A program made the position numbers and the translations under genes. Source: Paracoccaceae bacterium (GTDB lineage: Bacteria; Pseudomonadota; Alphaproteobacteria; Rhodobacterales; Rhodobacteraceae). From it: a stretch of DNA of 64,000 bases. Below the pieces are notes generated by a model that saw nothing but the letters and a program-made list of their open reading frames with translations, did not search any database and was not told the DNA's origin. Positions within the stretch are counted from its first letter, which is position 1, and each line of letters starts with the position of its first letter. The stretch lies in NCBI GenBank assembly GCA_027489375.1, contig JAIXZW010000013.1, forward strand, positions 186,001-250,000. Direction: 5' to 3'. This document shows positions 36,681 through 43,069 of the stretch, one piece after another.

Positions 36681-37100
36681 ATGACGTTCCTCAACGCACG
36701 CGCACAATATCGCCGCACCGACCAGAACGAGGGGCTGTCGGTCGAAAGCCCCCACGGCATCATCCTTGTCACCTTGCGCGAACTCGAACGCTCGCTGCGT
36801 GCGCTGGCCGCCGCCGAACCCGACCGCTCCTACCCCAAACTCCACCTCGACCGCGCCTTCACCGCCATCTACATCCTGCAATCCAGCCTCGATTTCGACC
36901 GCGGCGGCGAGATCGCGCTCAACCTCTTCCGCGTCTACGAATTCGCCCGCCTGCGCGTGGCCGAAGCCTTCGCCAAGGAAGCCTGCCCCCAGATGGCCGA
37001 AGCCGCGACGCATATCTCAGCCCTCCACGCCGCATGGACGGAAATGGGCGCGATGCAGCCCGGCGCCGCTCCGGCCCTCGCCGCAGGGGGCCGCGCATGA
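36681..37100 (+). CDS. fliS: Flagellin export chaperone FliS
   Basis: The product has 139 residues. The four-helix FliS fold is indicated by the helical pattern and by HLDRAFTAIYILQSSLDFDR and ALNLFRVYEFARLRVAEA (the NLxxxYxF/L signature). It binds the flagellin C-terminus to prevent premature polymerisation. It is expressed from a sigma-28 promoter, as expected for a late gene, and overlaps the next gene by ATGA. Confidence 0.85.
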   Translation: MTFLNARAQYRRTDQNEGLSVESPHGIILVTLRELERSLRALAAAEPDRSYPKLHLDRAFTAIYILQSSLDFDRGGEIALNLFRVYEFARLRVAEAFAKEACPQMAEAATHISALHAAWTEMGAMQPGAAPALAAGGRA

Positions 37101-37399
37101 CCCAGCGCATGAACGTGATCGACGGCCCCGCCGCCCTCGGCCTTGCCGTCATCGGCGGCCGTCTGGAACAGGCCATGACCCGCGCCGACATGGTCGAAGT
37201 CCTCATCGCCGCGGCCGAACTTGACCGCATGGTCCGCAGCCTCGGCCCCGTGGCCACGACCGAACAGGACCGCGCGGCCCTGGTGCGCGCGCATGACCTC
37301 GTGCTGCGCACCCTCGCCACGCTGGAAACCGAAATGCAGCGCGGCGACATCAGCCGCCGCCGCGACACACGCCTCCGCCTCGCCTATGAGGCCGCCTGA
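37097..37399 (+). CDS. Small helical protein coupled to fliS (FliT-like candidate)
   Basis: The product has 100 residues, all predicted helical, with no membrane segment. The ATG overlaps the fliS stop codon. In many bacteria fliS is followed by fliT, the FliD chaperone of similar size, so that is the likeliest role. I see no decisive FliT signature. Confidence 0.6.
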   Translation: MTQRMNVIDGPAALGLAVIGGRLEQAMTRADMVEVLIAAAELDRMVRSLGPVATTEQDRAALVRAHDLVLRTLATLETEMQRGDISRRRDTRLRLAYEAA

Positions 37400-37408
37400 A
37401 CGGCAAAA

Positions 37409-37433
37409 GGGCGGGCGCATCGCTGCCCCGCCC
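37409..37433. terminator. Hairpin between converging fliS unit and 59-residue gene
   Basis: GGGCGGG/CCCGCCC with an 11-nt loop, flanked on the minus strand by TTTTG. It may terminate both converging transcripts, better for the minus strand. Confidence 0.55.
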
Positions 37434-37459
37434 CGATCCTTTCAAGCCTGCGCCCTTGC

Positions 37460-37639
37460 TCAGGCCGTCTTCTCAGCCACCTTCCACCCCCGCCGCGCCA
37501 GAAGACGCAGCACCGGCAGGGACCGCGACTTCACCGGCTCGCCCGCCTCGTCGCACCAGACCACCTCGACCCGCAGCGCCGACAGATCGCCCGCACCCAC
37601 CGGCACGGCGCTTTCCGTGATGTTCAGTTCAGGTTTCAT
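37460..37639 (-). CDS. Uncharacterised 59-residue protein with its own sigma-54 promoter
   Basis: The product has 59 residues from the ATG at 37639. It looks soluble, with LRVEVVWCDEAGEPVKSRSL in the middle and a basic C-terminal helix (LRLLARRGWKVAEKTA). No family is recognised. A clean -24/-12 promoter lies 32 nt upstream, in the gap after fliL2, so the gene belongs to the FleQ/FleT regulon despite its size. Confidence 0.6.
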   Translation of the reverse strand: MKPELNITESAVPVGAGDLSALRVEVVWCDEAGEPVKSRSLPVLRLLARRGWKVAEKTA

Positions 37640-37670
37640 CACCGTCTCCCCTGTTGTTCGCGTCCCGCGC

Positions 37671-37686
37671 TGCAAATCCCGTGCCG
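37671..37686 (-). promoter_or_regulatory. Sigma-54 promoter of the 59-residue gene
   Basis: The minus strand reads CGGCACGGGATTTGCA, nearly identical to the fliD promoter at 7145-7160. GG and GC spacing is exact. Confidence 0.8.
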
Positions 37687-37688
37687 AG

Positions 37689-38165
37689 CTACTGCGTGAC
37701 CAATCCGGTGATCAGCACTTCCTCGACCGGCGCGGGCAGTTCCTCGGTCCCGATCACCCTGTTCGCCGCATCGCGCAGCGGCGCGGGCAGCGCGGCCATC
37801 AGCGCCGCAGGCTCCGCCGTCTTGGCCACCTCGCGCTGCGCCACCTCGAGCATCGCCGCCTTGATCGCGGGCTTCATCGTCTTGACCGCCTCTTGCAGCT
37901 TCACCAGCTCTTCCAGCGACCCGCGCACCGAAACGCCCAGCGTCAGCATGACCCGTTCCGGCTGTTCGGCCACCGCCACCGCCAACTGGTCCTCCAGCGG
38001 CACGTAGACCAGCATTCCCGTCTCCTCGGGCGCGGCCTCCTCCGGCACGGGCGCAAAGGGCGGCGGCGGCGCGGGCCGCAAGGCCAGCACAGCCCCCACC
38101 CCGAACCCGCCGCCCAGCAGCAGGAACCCGACAGACGACCAGACAAGGGCAGAACGCTTCGACAT
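37689..38165 (-). CDS. Second FliL-like protein
   Basis: The product has 158 residues from the ATG at 38165. An N-terminal transmembrane helix (about 8-29) and a Pro-rich linker lead into a periplasmic FliL-type domain: VMLTLGVSVRGSLEELVKL, KPAIKAAMLEVAQ and the terminal VEEVLITGLVTQ. It is distinct from the FliL encoded at 16953-17531. It may be a stator-associated factor specific to this flagellar type. A sigma-54-like site sits only 11 nt upstream of the ATG, which would give a leaderless mRNA. Confidence 0.75.
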   Translation of the reverse strand: MSKRSALVWSSVGFLLLGGGFGVGAVLALRPAPPPPFAPVPEEAAPEETGMLVYVPLEDQLAVAVAEQPERVMLTLGVSVRGSLEELVKLQEAVKTMKPAIKAAMLEVAQREVAKTAEPAALMAALPAPLRDAANRVIGTEELPAPVEEVLITGLVTQ

Positions 38166-38175
38166 GCCGCCCCTT

Positions 38176-38191
38176 TGCAAGCCCCGTTCCA
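38176..38191 (-). promoter_or_regulatory. Possible sigma-54 promoter of fliL2
   Basis: The minus strand reads TGGAACGGGGCTTGCA with exact spacing and one mismatch in -24. The predicted start falls on the A of the ATG, so either the transcript is leaderless or the site is not used from here. Confidence 0.5.
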
Positions 38192-38265
38192 CCCGCCCCG
38201 AGCTTCGTTCCGGAAGAACGTCGGAAAATCCGCTGGCCGGTGGTGGGGAACAAGGCCACTCCCTC

Positions 38266-38281
38266 TGGCACAGGGCTTGCA
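38266..38281 (+). promoter_or_regulatory. Sigma-54 promoter of flgP-flgT-flgA
   Basis: TGGCACAGGGCTTGCA is a near-perfect -24/-12 element, 34 nt before the flgP ATG. Confidence 0.9.
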
Positions 38282-38315
38282 GCGCGGGGGCGATCCTAAT
38301 CTGCGGAGCCGCCCC

Positions 38316-38855
38316 ATGCGTGTGTTGACACTGAGCCTGACCCTTGCCGCACTTGTCGGCTGCGCCTCGCATCCGCCTTCGGCCAAATCGGCCCTGCCGC
38401 TGGATGCCCGAGAACCGACGCGGACATTGGCGGCGGTAAAGGATGATCTGGATGCCGCAGACCGCCTGAACGCGCCGCGCACCGCATCGCTCCCCTCGGC
38501 ACCGATGATGTTCGCCACGGCAGAGCCGTCATTGCGTGGCCTCGGCTTTGCGCAAATTTCGGGGCAGCCGGGCAAGACGCAGAACGAAAAGCGGCTGATG
38601 GCGATCCGTGCGGCGCGGGTGGATGCGATGCGCGACCTGACCGAACAGGTACACGGAGTGCGCATCTCGGCCAGCACTTCGGTGCGCGATGCGGTGGTCG
38701 CGGACGACAGCCTGAGCGCGGTCGTGCAAGGCACCCTGCGCGGGGCCAAGACGCTGCGCGTCACGGCCAAAGGCAGCGACAGCTACGAGGTAGAGATGGA
38801 ACTGGACCGCCAAACCATCGCCTATATCGTGCGTGCGCTACGGGGGCGGATCTGA
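38316..38855 (+). CDS. flgP: Outer-membrane lipoprotein of the LPP20/FlgP family
   Basis: The product has 179 residues. A lipoprotein signal peptide ends in LAALVGC (lipobox Cys16). The C-terminal half has RAARVDAMRDLTEQVHGVRI, the hallmark of LPP20/FlgP proteins. In Vibrio, FlgP and FlgT build outer-membrane rings around the basal body. The neighbouring flgT (1-nt overlap) and the sigma-54 promoter support the flagellar role. Confidence 0.8.
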   Translation: MRVLTLSLTLAALVGCASHPPSAKSALPLDAREPTRTLAAVKDDLDAADRLNAPRTASLPSAPMMFATAEPSLRGLGFAQISGQPGKTQNEKRLMAIRAARVDAMRDLTEQVHGVRISASTSVRDAVVADDSLSAVVQGTLRGAKTLRVTAKGSDSYEVEMELDRQTIAYIVRALRGRI

Positions 38856-39943
38856 TGCTGCGCCTGCTCCTCGCCGTCTTCCTGCTGGCCGCCGCTCCGC
38901 TGCGGGCGGGTGATCTCTGGATCGAGGCGACCGGCTTTGCCATCCAGTCCGGTGCCGAGGATGGGCCGAGCGCCAAGCGCCGTGCAGTGGCGGATGCCCT
39001 TTTGATGGCAGCGCTGTCGGGCGGGGCGGATGTGAAAGGGCATACGGTCGTGGACCGGTCGGTCGTGACCTCGGACCTGTTGATCGTGCGGCCCGTGGGG
39101 CGGGTGAAAGAGCATCGCCTGATGTCGGCGGTCAAGACCGGCGACACGTGGCAGGTGGTCGTCGAGGCGCGGGTGGGTCTTGGGCCGGATGCGGCTTGCG
39201 GTGCGCGGCGGCGGCTGGTGATCACGGCCTTTGCGCCGGACATCGAGGTGTCGCCCCATGCGCCCGCATGGGCGGAGCCTTTGGCGCAAGAGGTGGCGAA
39301 CGACCTTGTGCGGCAGGTGGAGCGGCATTCTTCGGTAGAACTGGTGCGGGTGACGGACCGGCACATGTCGACCCGCAGCGCCGCGCGCGAGGCGGTGGAT
39401 TACACGGTGCTGACCAAGGGGTCGGTGCGGATGGGGCCGGGCGAGCATGGGTTCGTGCCGGTGATACGGCTGGATGTGGGCGGACCCTCGCGGCGGCCCG
39501 AATTGCGGCTGGACCTGACGATGCGGCTGATCGGCGGGAATGGCGAGGAGACCCGGCAGGATGTGGCGCGCTCGGTCAAGCTGCCCGGCGTGTCGCCGCT
39601 TGGTCGCTTGGCGGTGCTGGTAGAGCCGGACCGCGGGCAGATGGCGGCGAAGCTGACGGCGGGTCTGGACCGCGCGATGACGGCGTTGCTGGATGTGGAG
39701 ACGTGCAAGCCCGTGCTGGCGCGGCTGGTGGTTTCGGGTCACACCATCTCTGCCCCCGTGGGGCGGCGGCAGGGGCTGACCAAGGGGTCAATCGCCTTTA
39801 CCGCCGATGCGGACGGATCGACCGAGATGCTTGAGGTGGTGGGGCTGGACGCCGAAGGCGTGACCCTGCGACCGCTTGACCCGAACCGTCCTGCCAAGGC
39901 GTTTTCCAACCGTCCGGTGCGCTTCTTCGAGACAGGGGTTTGA
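38855..39943 (+). CDS. flgT: Flagellar assembly protein FlgT homolog
   Basis: The product has 362 residues with a signal peptide (MLRLLLAVFLLAAAPLRA). The N-terminal domain has WIEATGFAIQSGAEDGP and a following KRRAVADALLMAALSGGADV helix (split), the FlgT pattern; the middle resembles a TolB-N-like fold and the C-terminus is a beta-rich domain. A distant FlgT homolog is known to be essential for Fla1 rotation in R. sphaeroides, where it contacts MotB. It is co-transcribed with flgP and flgA. Confidence 0.82.
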   Translation: MLRLLLAVFLLAAAPLRAGDLWIEATGFAIQSGAEDGPSAKRRAVADALLMAALSGGADVKGHTVVDRSVVTSDLLIVRPVGRVKEHRLMSAVKTGDTWQVVVEARVGLGPDAACGARRRLVITAFAPDIEVSPHAPAWAEPLAQEVANDLVRQVERHSSVELVRVTDRHMSTRSAAREAVDYTVLTKGSVRMGPGEHGFVPVIRLDVGGPSRRPELRLDLTMRLIGGNGEETRQDVARSVKLPGVSPLGRLAVLVEPDRGQMAAKLTAGLDRAMTALLDVETCKPVLARLVVSGHTISAPVGRRQGLTKGSIAFTADADGSTEMLEVVGLDAEGVTLRPLDPNRPAKAFSNRPVRFFETGV

Positions 39944-39946
39944 ACG

Positions 39947-40651
39947 ATGTGGCAACTCGCCCTCGTCCTGCTGGTGCTGCCGGGCCCGTGTTTCGGCGCG
40001 GGCTGGCCCGACGGGATTTCGGGGGCCGAGGCGGGGCGTCTGGTGCGCGCGGCAATGGCCGCGTCGGGGCAACCGGCACCGGAATTCAGCGATCCCGTGC
40101 GCGGCTATCCGGCCTGCGAGGCCGATCCCGTGATCGGTCCGCGTGCGGGAAGCTGGGCCACGGCAGAGTTGCGCTGCGCTTCGCCCGTCTGGGTGCGGTC
40201 CTTGCGGACAGGTGCGGACCCTGCGGCCAGCATCGCACGCGATACGGAGGATGCGGCCAAGGGACCGATGCTGGTGACGCTGTTGAAGTCCGTCGCCAAG
40301 GGTGCCGTGATCGCGGCGGATGATGTGGGCCTCAGACCTGCGCCCACGCGGGGGGTGGCGGGTGGCTTCACCGATGCGGACATGGTGGTCGGTCGGCGCG
40401 CACGTGTCATGCTTGGCGAAGGGCAACCCGTTCTCGTGCGGCAACTCGAACCCGTCTGGCTCGTCGAAAAGGGGAACCCGCTGTCGCTGGTTGCCACCGC
40501 GGGTGGCCTGCAGGTTTCGGCCCCTGCCGAGGCGCTGGAGGACGGGCAGTTGGGCGACGTGGTCCGTGTGCGGAACCTGTCGAGCCAGCGGGAAATCAAG
40601 GCCGTGGTGACGGGTGCGAATATTGTGACCGCGCAGACTAACATGCGCTGA
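39947..40651 (+). CDS. flgA: Flagellar P-ring assembly chaperone FlgA
   Basis: The product has 234 residues with a signal peptide (QLALVLLVLPGPCFGAGWP). The C-terminal SAF/FlgA domain includes SVAKGAVIAADDVGLRP, RRARVMLGEGQPV and the terminal VKAVVTGANIV-like strand (EIKAVVTGANIVTA). It is periplasmic and assists FlgI ring assembly. It follows flgT by 3 nt. Confidence 0.9.
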   Translation: MWQLALVLLVLPGPCFGAGWPDGISGAEAGRLVRAAMAASGQPAPEFSDPVRGYPACEADPVIGPRAGSWATAELRCASPVWVRSLRTGADPAASIARDTEDAAKGPMLVTLLKSVAKGAVIAADDVGLRPAPTRGVAGGFTDADMVVGRRARVMLGEGQPVLVRQLEPVWLVEKGNPLSLVATAGGLQVSAPAEALEDGQLGDVVRVRNLSSQREIKAVVTGANIVTAQTNMR

Positions 40652-40665
40652 AGTGCGGCCGTTAA
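40639..40665 (+). promoter_or_regulatory. Sigma-28 promoter of flgM
   Basis: TAAC, 15 nt, GCCGTTAA: one mismatch in -35 and one in -10 against TAAA-N15-GCCGATAA. It overlaps the end of flgA and is 24 nt before the flgM ATG, giving the classic FliA-FlgM feedback. Confidence 0.8.
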
Positions 40666-40688
40666 CGGGCTAAACGGAGGTTTCCAAA

Positions 40689-40997
40689 ATGGTTGATCTC
40701 ATCTCCCAATCCAGCAATCGCCCGCGGATCGTGCGTCCGGGGGAAGACCTTGGTTTGCCGGTCCAGGGCACGGGAAATGGCACGGGTGCAGTGGCCGGAA
40801 CCGCCGCACCCAAGGGCGACACCCTCGCGCTCAGCACCGATGCGACGGCGCTGCCCGAAGAGCTGAAGGGCGGCCCCCCCATCGACCTCGAGATCGTGGC
40901 GAAGATCAAGGAGGCGATCGCCGAGGGCAAGTATCCGATCGATCTGGAAAAGATCACGGAAAGCCTTTTTCAGGACTTCATCAACATGGTGGCCTGA
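40689..40997 (+). CDS. flgM: Anti-sigma-28 factor FlgM
   Basis: The product has 102 residues. The N-terminal two thirds are disordered, and the C-terminal sigma-28-binding helix (VAKIKEAIAEGKYPIDLEKI, then TESLFQDF) is the FlgM signature. It holds FliA inactive until it is exported through the completed hook. RBS GGAGG precedes the ATG. Confidence 0.93.
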   Translation: MVDLISQSSNRPRIVRPGEDLGLPVQGTGNGTGAVAGTAAPKGDTLALSTDATALPEELKGGPPIDLEIVAKIKEAIAEGKYPIDLEKITESLFQDFINMVA

Positions 40998-41005
40998 AAC
41001 TTGCT
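40990..41005 (+). promoter_or_regulatory. Candidate sigma-54 promoter of the DUF2802-like gene
   Basis: TGGCCTGAAACTTGCT overlaps the flgM stop. Spacing is exact; two mismatches fall in the -24 flank. Confidence 0.6.
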
Positions 41006-41045
41006 TAAGAGCCGTTAAGAAAGACCGAACCGGAGTAAGCCTTCC

Positions 41046-41444
41046 ATGAACCTCGTTACCATCGCCCCGATCCTTGCCGCGCTGCTGGCCGGAACGTCTC
41101 TTGTCGCGTTTGGTCTGAAGCGCAGGGGGCGTGGAGTGGTGGCCGAGGCGGTTCCCGTGGCCGTGACCGATGACCCCGTCGACCCTGCGCTGGTGGCCGA
41201 CCATCTGGCCGCACGGGTCGAAGGGATGCTGACCGCGCAGACACGGGCGCAGGCCGATGCGCTGGCCGAGTTGAAGGCCGAGATCCTCGGGCTGAAATCG
41301 GACGTGGAATGGCTGGCGGGCGAGCGGATGATCGAGCAGGCCATCGCCATGGCCCAGAGCGGGATCGAGGCCGAGGAGATCGGGCGCGAGCTTGGCATGA
41401 CGCGGGACGCGGCCGAGACCATCGTGGCGTTTCGCCGGCACTGA
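41046..41444 (+). CDS. Membrane-anchored coiled-coil protein with DUF2802-like C-terminus
   Basis: The product has 132 residues. One N-terminal transmembrane helix (about 5-24) is followed by a coiled coil (about 55-95) and a C-terminal HTH-like segment (MIEQAIAMAQSGIEAEEIGR, ELGMTRDAAETIV). This resembles DUF2802 proteins encoded beside flagellar and chemotaxis genes in gammaproteobacteria. The function is not established. It has its own candidate sigma-54 promoter. Confidence 0.7.
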   Translation: MNLVTIAPILAALLAGTSLVAFGLKRRGRGVVAEAVPVAVTDDPVDPALVADHLAARVEGMLTAQTRAQADALAELKAEILGLKSDVEWLAGERMIEQAIAMAQSGIEAEEIGRELGMTRDAAETIVAFRRH

Positions 41445-41544
41445 GCGGCGGCCCTTTCGGCGAAAGATCGGGGGAGTGGGGCGTCGTCTGCGGAGGCAGG
41501 CGGCGTCTTTCGGCTTTTGGCATGGCTTTGGTGGCAGTCGTCGC

Positions 41545-41606
41545 GGGGGCGTCTGCCGCCCCCGTCCATCGGCAGGCCGATGGACTCCCCCTGCAGGATA
41601 TTTGGG
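41545..41606. repeat. Intergenic repeat module, inverted copy
   Basis: The segment contains a G5/C5 hairpin with loop CGTCTGCCG (41545-41563), a 10-bp hairpin GTCCATCGGC/GCCGATGGAC (41564-41585) and AGGATATTTG (41595-41604). The order mirrors the copies at 10.5 and 62.5 kb. It lies between converging genes and may end both transcripts. Confidence 0.7.
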
Positions 41607-41669
41607 GCAAGGGGAACGGGGGAGGGCGCCCCCAGGCGGCGCGATCCGTCCCCTAGTCGGTTCGTCGCC

Positions 41670-42311
41670 CTAGAACAACGCCCCGCAGACCGCATCCTCC
41701 AAGCCGCCCTCGCAGAGCGAGCGCAGCGTGTCCATCGCGCGTTGTTGGGCGGCGGAGCGGTCCTCGGGGGCGAGGCGGGCGAAGGTCTTGTCGCGGGCTT
41801 GCACGGCGTTGGGGGTTTCCAGCGCGGCGGAGAGGGCTTGCCAGACGTAGGCGCCCGCGAGGTCGGGTTCGGGGAGGATGTCGGTCAGGACGAAGGAGAG
41901 TTCCAGCATCGCCCGCCCCTCGCCCGCCGTGACGCGGGGGCGGAGGTCGGCTTCGATGCGGGTGGCGATGGACTGGCGCAGCTCGGGTGTGGCGGCGTCG
42001 GCCATGCGGGCGATGAGGGCCGCGGCCTCGGGCCGTCCGGCGAGGCGGGCGCGCCAGGCCCAGTAGAGTGCCTCGGCATGGTTCTGGGGCAGGCCGCGGC
42101 CATCGTAGTAGAGGAGGGCGAGGTTGAACTGCGCCGCCGCATCGCCCGAGGTGGCGAGTGGCAGGAAGAGGGCTGCGGCGGTGCCGGTGTCGCCCGCGCG
42201 GGCGGCGGCGATGGCTTGGCTGAAAGCGGGGCTTTCTGCGGCGGCGGGGGTGTCCATCAGGGCGGCCATGAGGGCGGCCATGAGGGCGGGGGCGAGGAAG
42301 CGGCGCGTCAT
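41670..42311 (-). CDS. Periplasmic SEL1-like repeat protein
   Basis: The product has 213 residues with a signal peptide (about 1-25, ALMAALMAALMDTPAAA). SEL1/TPR-like helical repeats are visible (AAQFNLALLYYDGRGLPQNH, AEALYWAWRARLAG). Such proteins act as scaffolds. The ATG overlaps the stop of the upstream gene, so both form one unit. Its place among flagellar genes suggests, but does not show, a motor or envelope role. Confidence 0.75.
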   Translation of the reverse strand: MTRRFLAPALMAALMAALMDTPAAAESPAFSQAIAAARAGDTGTAAALFLPLATSGDAAAQFNLALLYYDGRGLPQNHAEALYWAWRARLAGRPEAAALIARMADAATPELRQSIATRIEADLRPRVTAGEGRAMLELSFVLTDILPEPDLAGAYVWQALSAALETPNAVQARDKTFARLAPEDRSAAQQRAMDTLRSLCEGGLEDAVCGALF

Positions 42312-42727
42312 TTCCCGGCCATCATCACGAGTTGCAGGTAAAGCAGGCGGCGGCGGGGCGCATCGGGGGCGAGGCGTTCGTAGACCACGACCTGCGGGCG
42401 GATGGTGCCTTCGGTCACGAAGTCGATGGAGATCGTCTCGGGCAGGTGGACGCCATAGTCCGAAAGCGTGCCCTTTGGGTCCGTCTCGAACCGGAGGCGG
42501 AAGGTCTGGTCGATCCAGATGCGGGCCAGCGCACGGCCGAGGATGTCGGGGAGGAAGCGTTCGACCTGTGAGCGGTTGCGCAGATGGGTTTCGTGGCGGA
42601 CGAGGTCGAAGTCCTGTCCGGGGTCGTGGCGCGGGGGCGGGCGATCCTTGGCCTCGATCCGCGGGCGCAGGACCATCGGCAGCCGCGAGATGACCGGCAC
42701 GAGGGCGCGGGACATCCTTTCCTTCAT
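42308..42727 (-). CDS. Protein with NHLP/nitrile-hydratase-leader-like segment
   Basis: The product has 139 residues from the ATG at 42727; a longer frame to 42844 is less likely. No signal peptide or membrane helix. The segment ILGRALARIWIDQTFRLRFE followed by TDPKGTLSDYGVHLPETISI resembles the NHLP leader-peptide/nitrile hydratase alpha fold. No maturation enzyme or peptide exporter is nearby, so a RiPP precursor is unlikely. It is coupled to the SEL1 gene. Function unknown. Confidence 0.6.
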   Translation of the reverse strand: MKERMSRALVPVISRLPMVLRPRIEAKDRPPPRHDPGQDFDLVRHETHLRNRSQVERFLPDILGRALARIWIDQTFRLRFETDPKGTLSDYGVHLPETISIDFVTEGTIRPQVVVYERLAPDAPRRRLLYLQLVMMAGK

Positions 42728-42985
42728 CGCGGTCAACCTTTCCTCAGGGCGCGGGATTACCACGTTGGGAACGACCGGATGGTGCGGTTGTTTAGGCGGT
42801 CCCGCAGCGGTTTCGCTCTGCACCAACCGTGACCAGACCCGCATCGGGCGCGGTGGTCGGGGCGCAGGGGCATCGGGCCGCCACGGACCGGCGCAAAGTC
42901 AAAGCCCGGGCGTTTCGCCGAGGCGTCCCGACAGTGCGGCTCCGGGCAATGGCGCGTCCTGCTCCGACGCAAGGACGCCCCCGCT

Positions 42986-43001
42986 TGGCACGACGATTGC
43001 A
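42986..43001 (+). promoter_or_regulatory. Sigma-54 promoter of flhA-flhF-fliA
   Basis: TGGCACGACGATTGCA is a perfect match to TGGCACG-N4-TTGCA, 68 nt before flhA. It makes FliA synthesis depend on FleQ/FleT and sigma-54. The rest of the 42728-43069 gap shows no other supported feature. Confidence 0.92.
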
Positions 43002-43069
43002 CACCCTGCCCCAAGACGACCAACCGACAGGGCCGCAGCGATGACTTCCACCCCGACAGGACACGACAG

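Noticed and set aside
37221..38315. N-terminal extension of the flgP frame
   Set aside because: It runs antisense through fliL2 and the 59-residue gene and past the flgP sigma-54 promoter; the lipoprotein signal begins at 38316.
42308..42727. RiPP precursor interpretation of the NHLP-like protein
   Set aside because: No core peptide, cyclodehydratase, radical SAM enzyme or peptidase-transporter nearby.
42819..42834. Sigma-54-like site (GGTCACGGTTGGTGCA on the minus strand) for the 42727 gene
   Set aside because: The essential -24 GG is broken and -12 is GTGCA; too weak to call.
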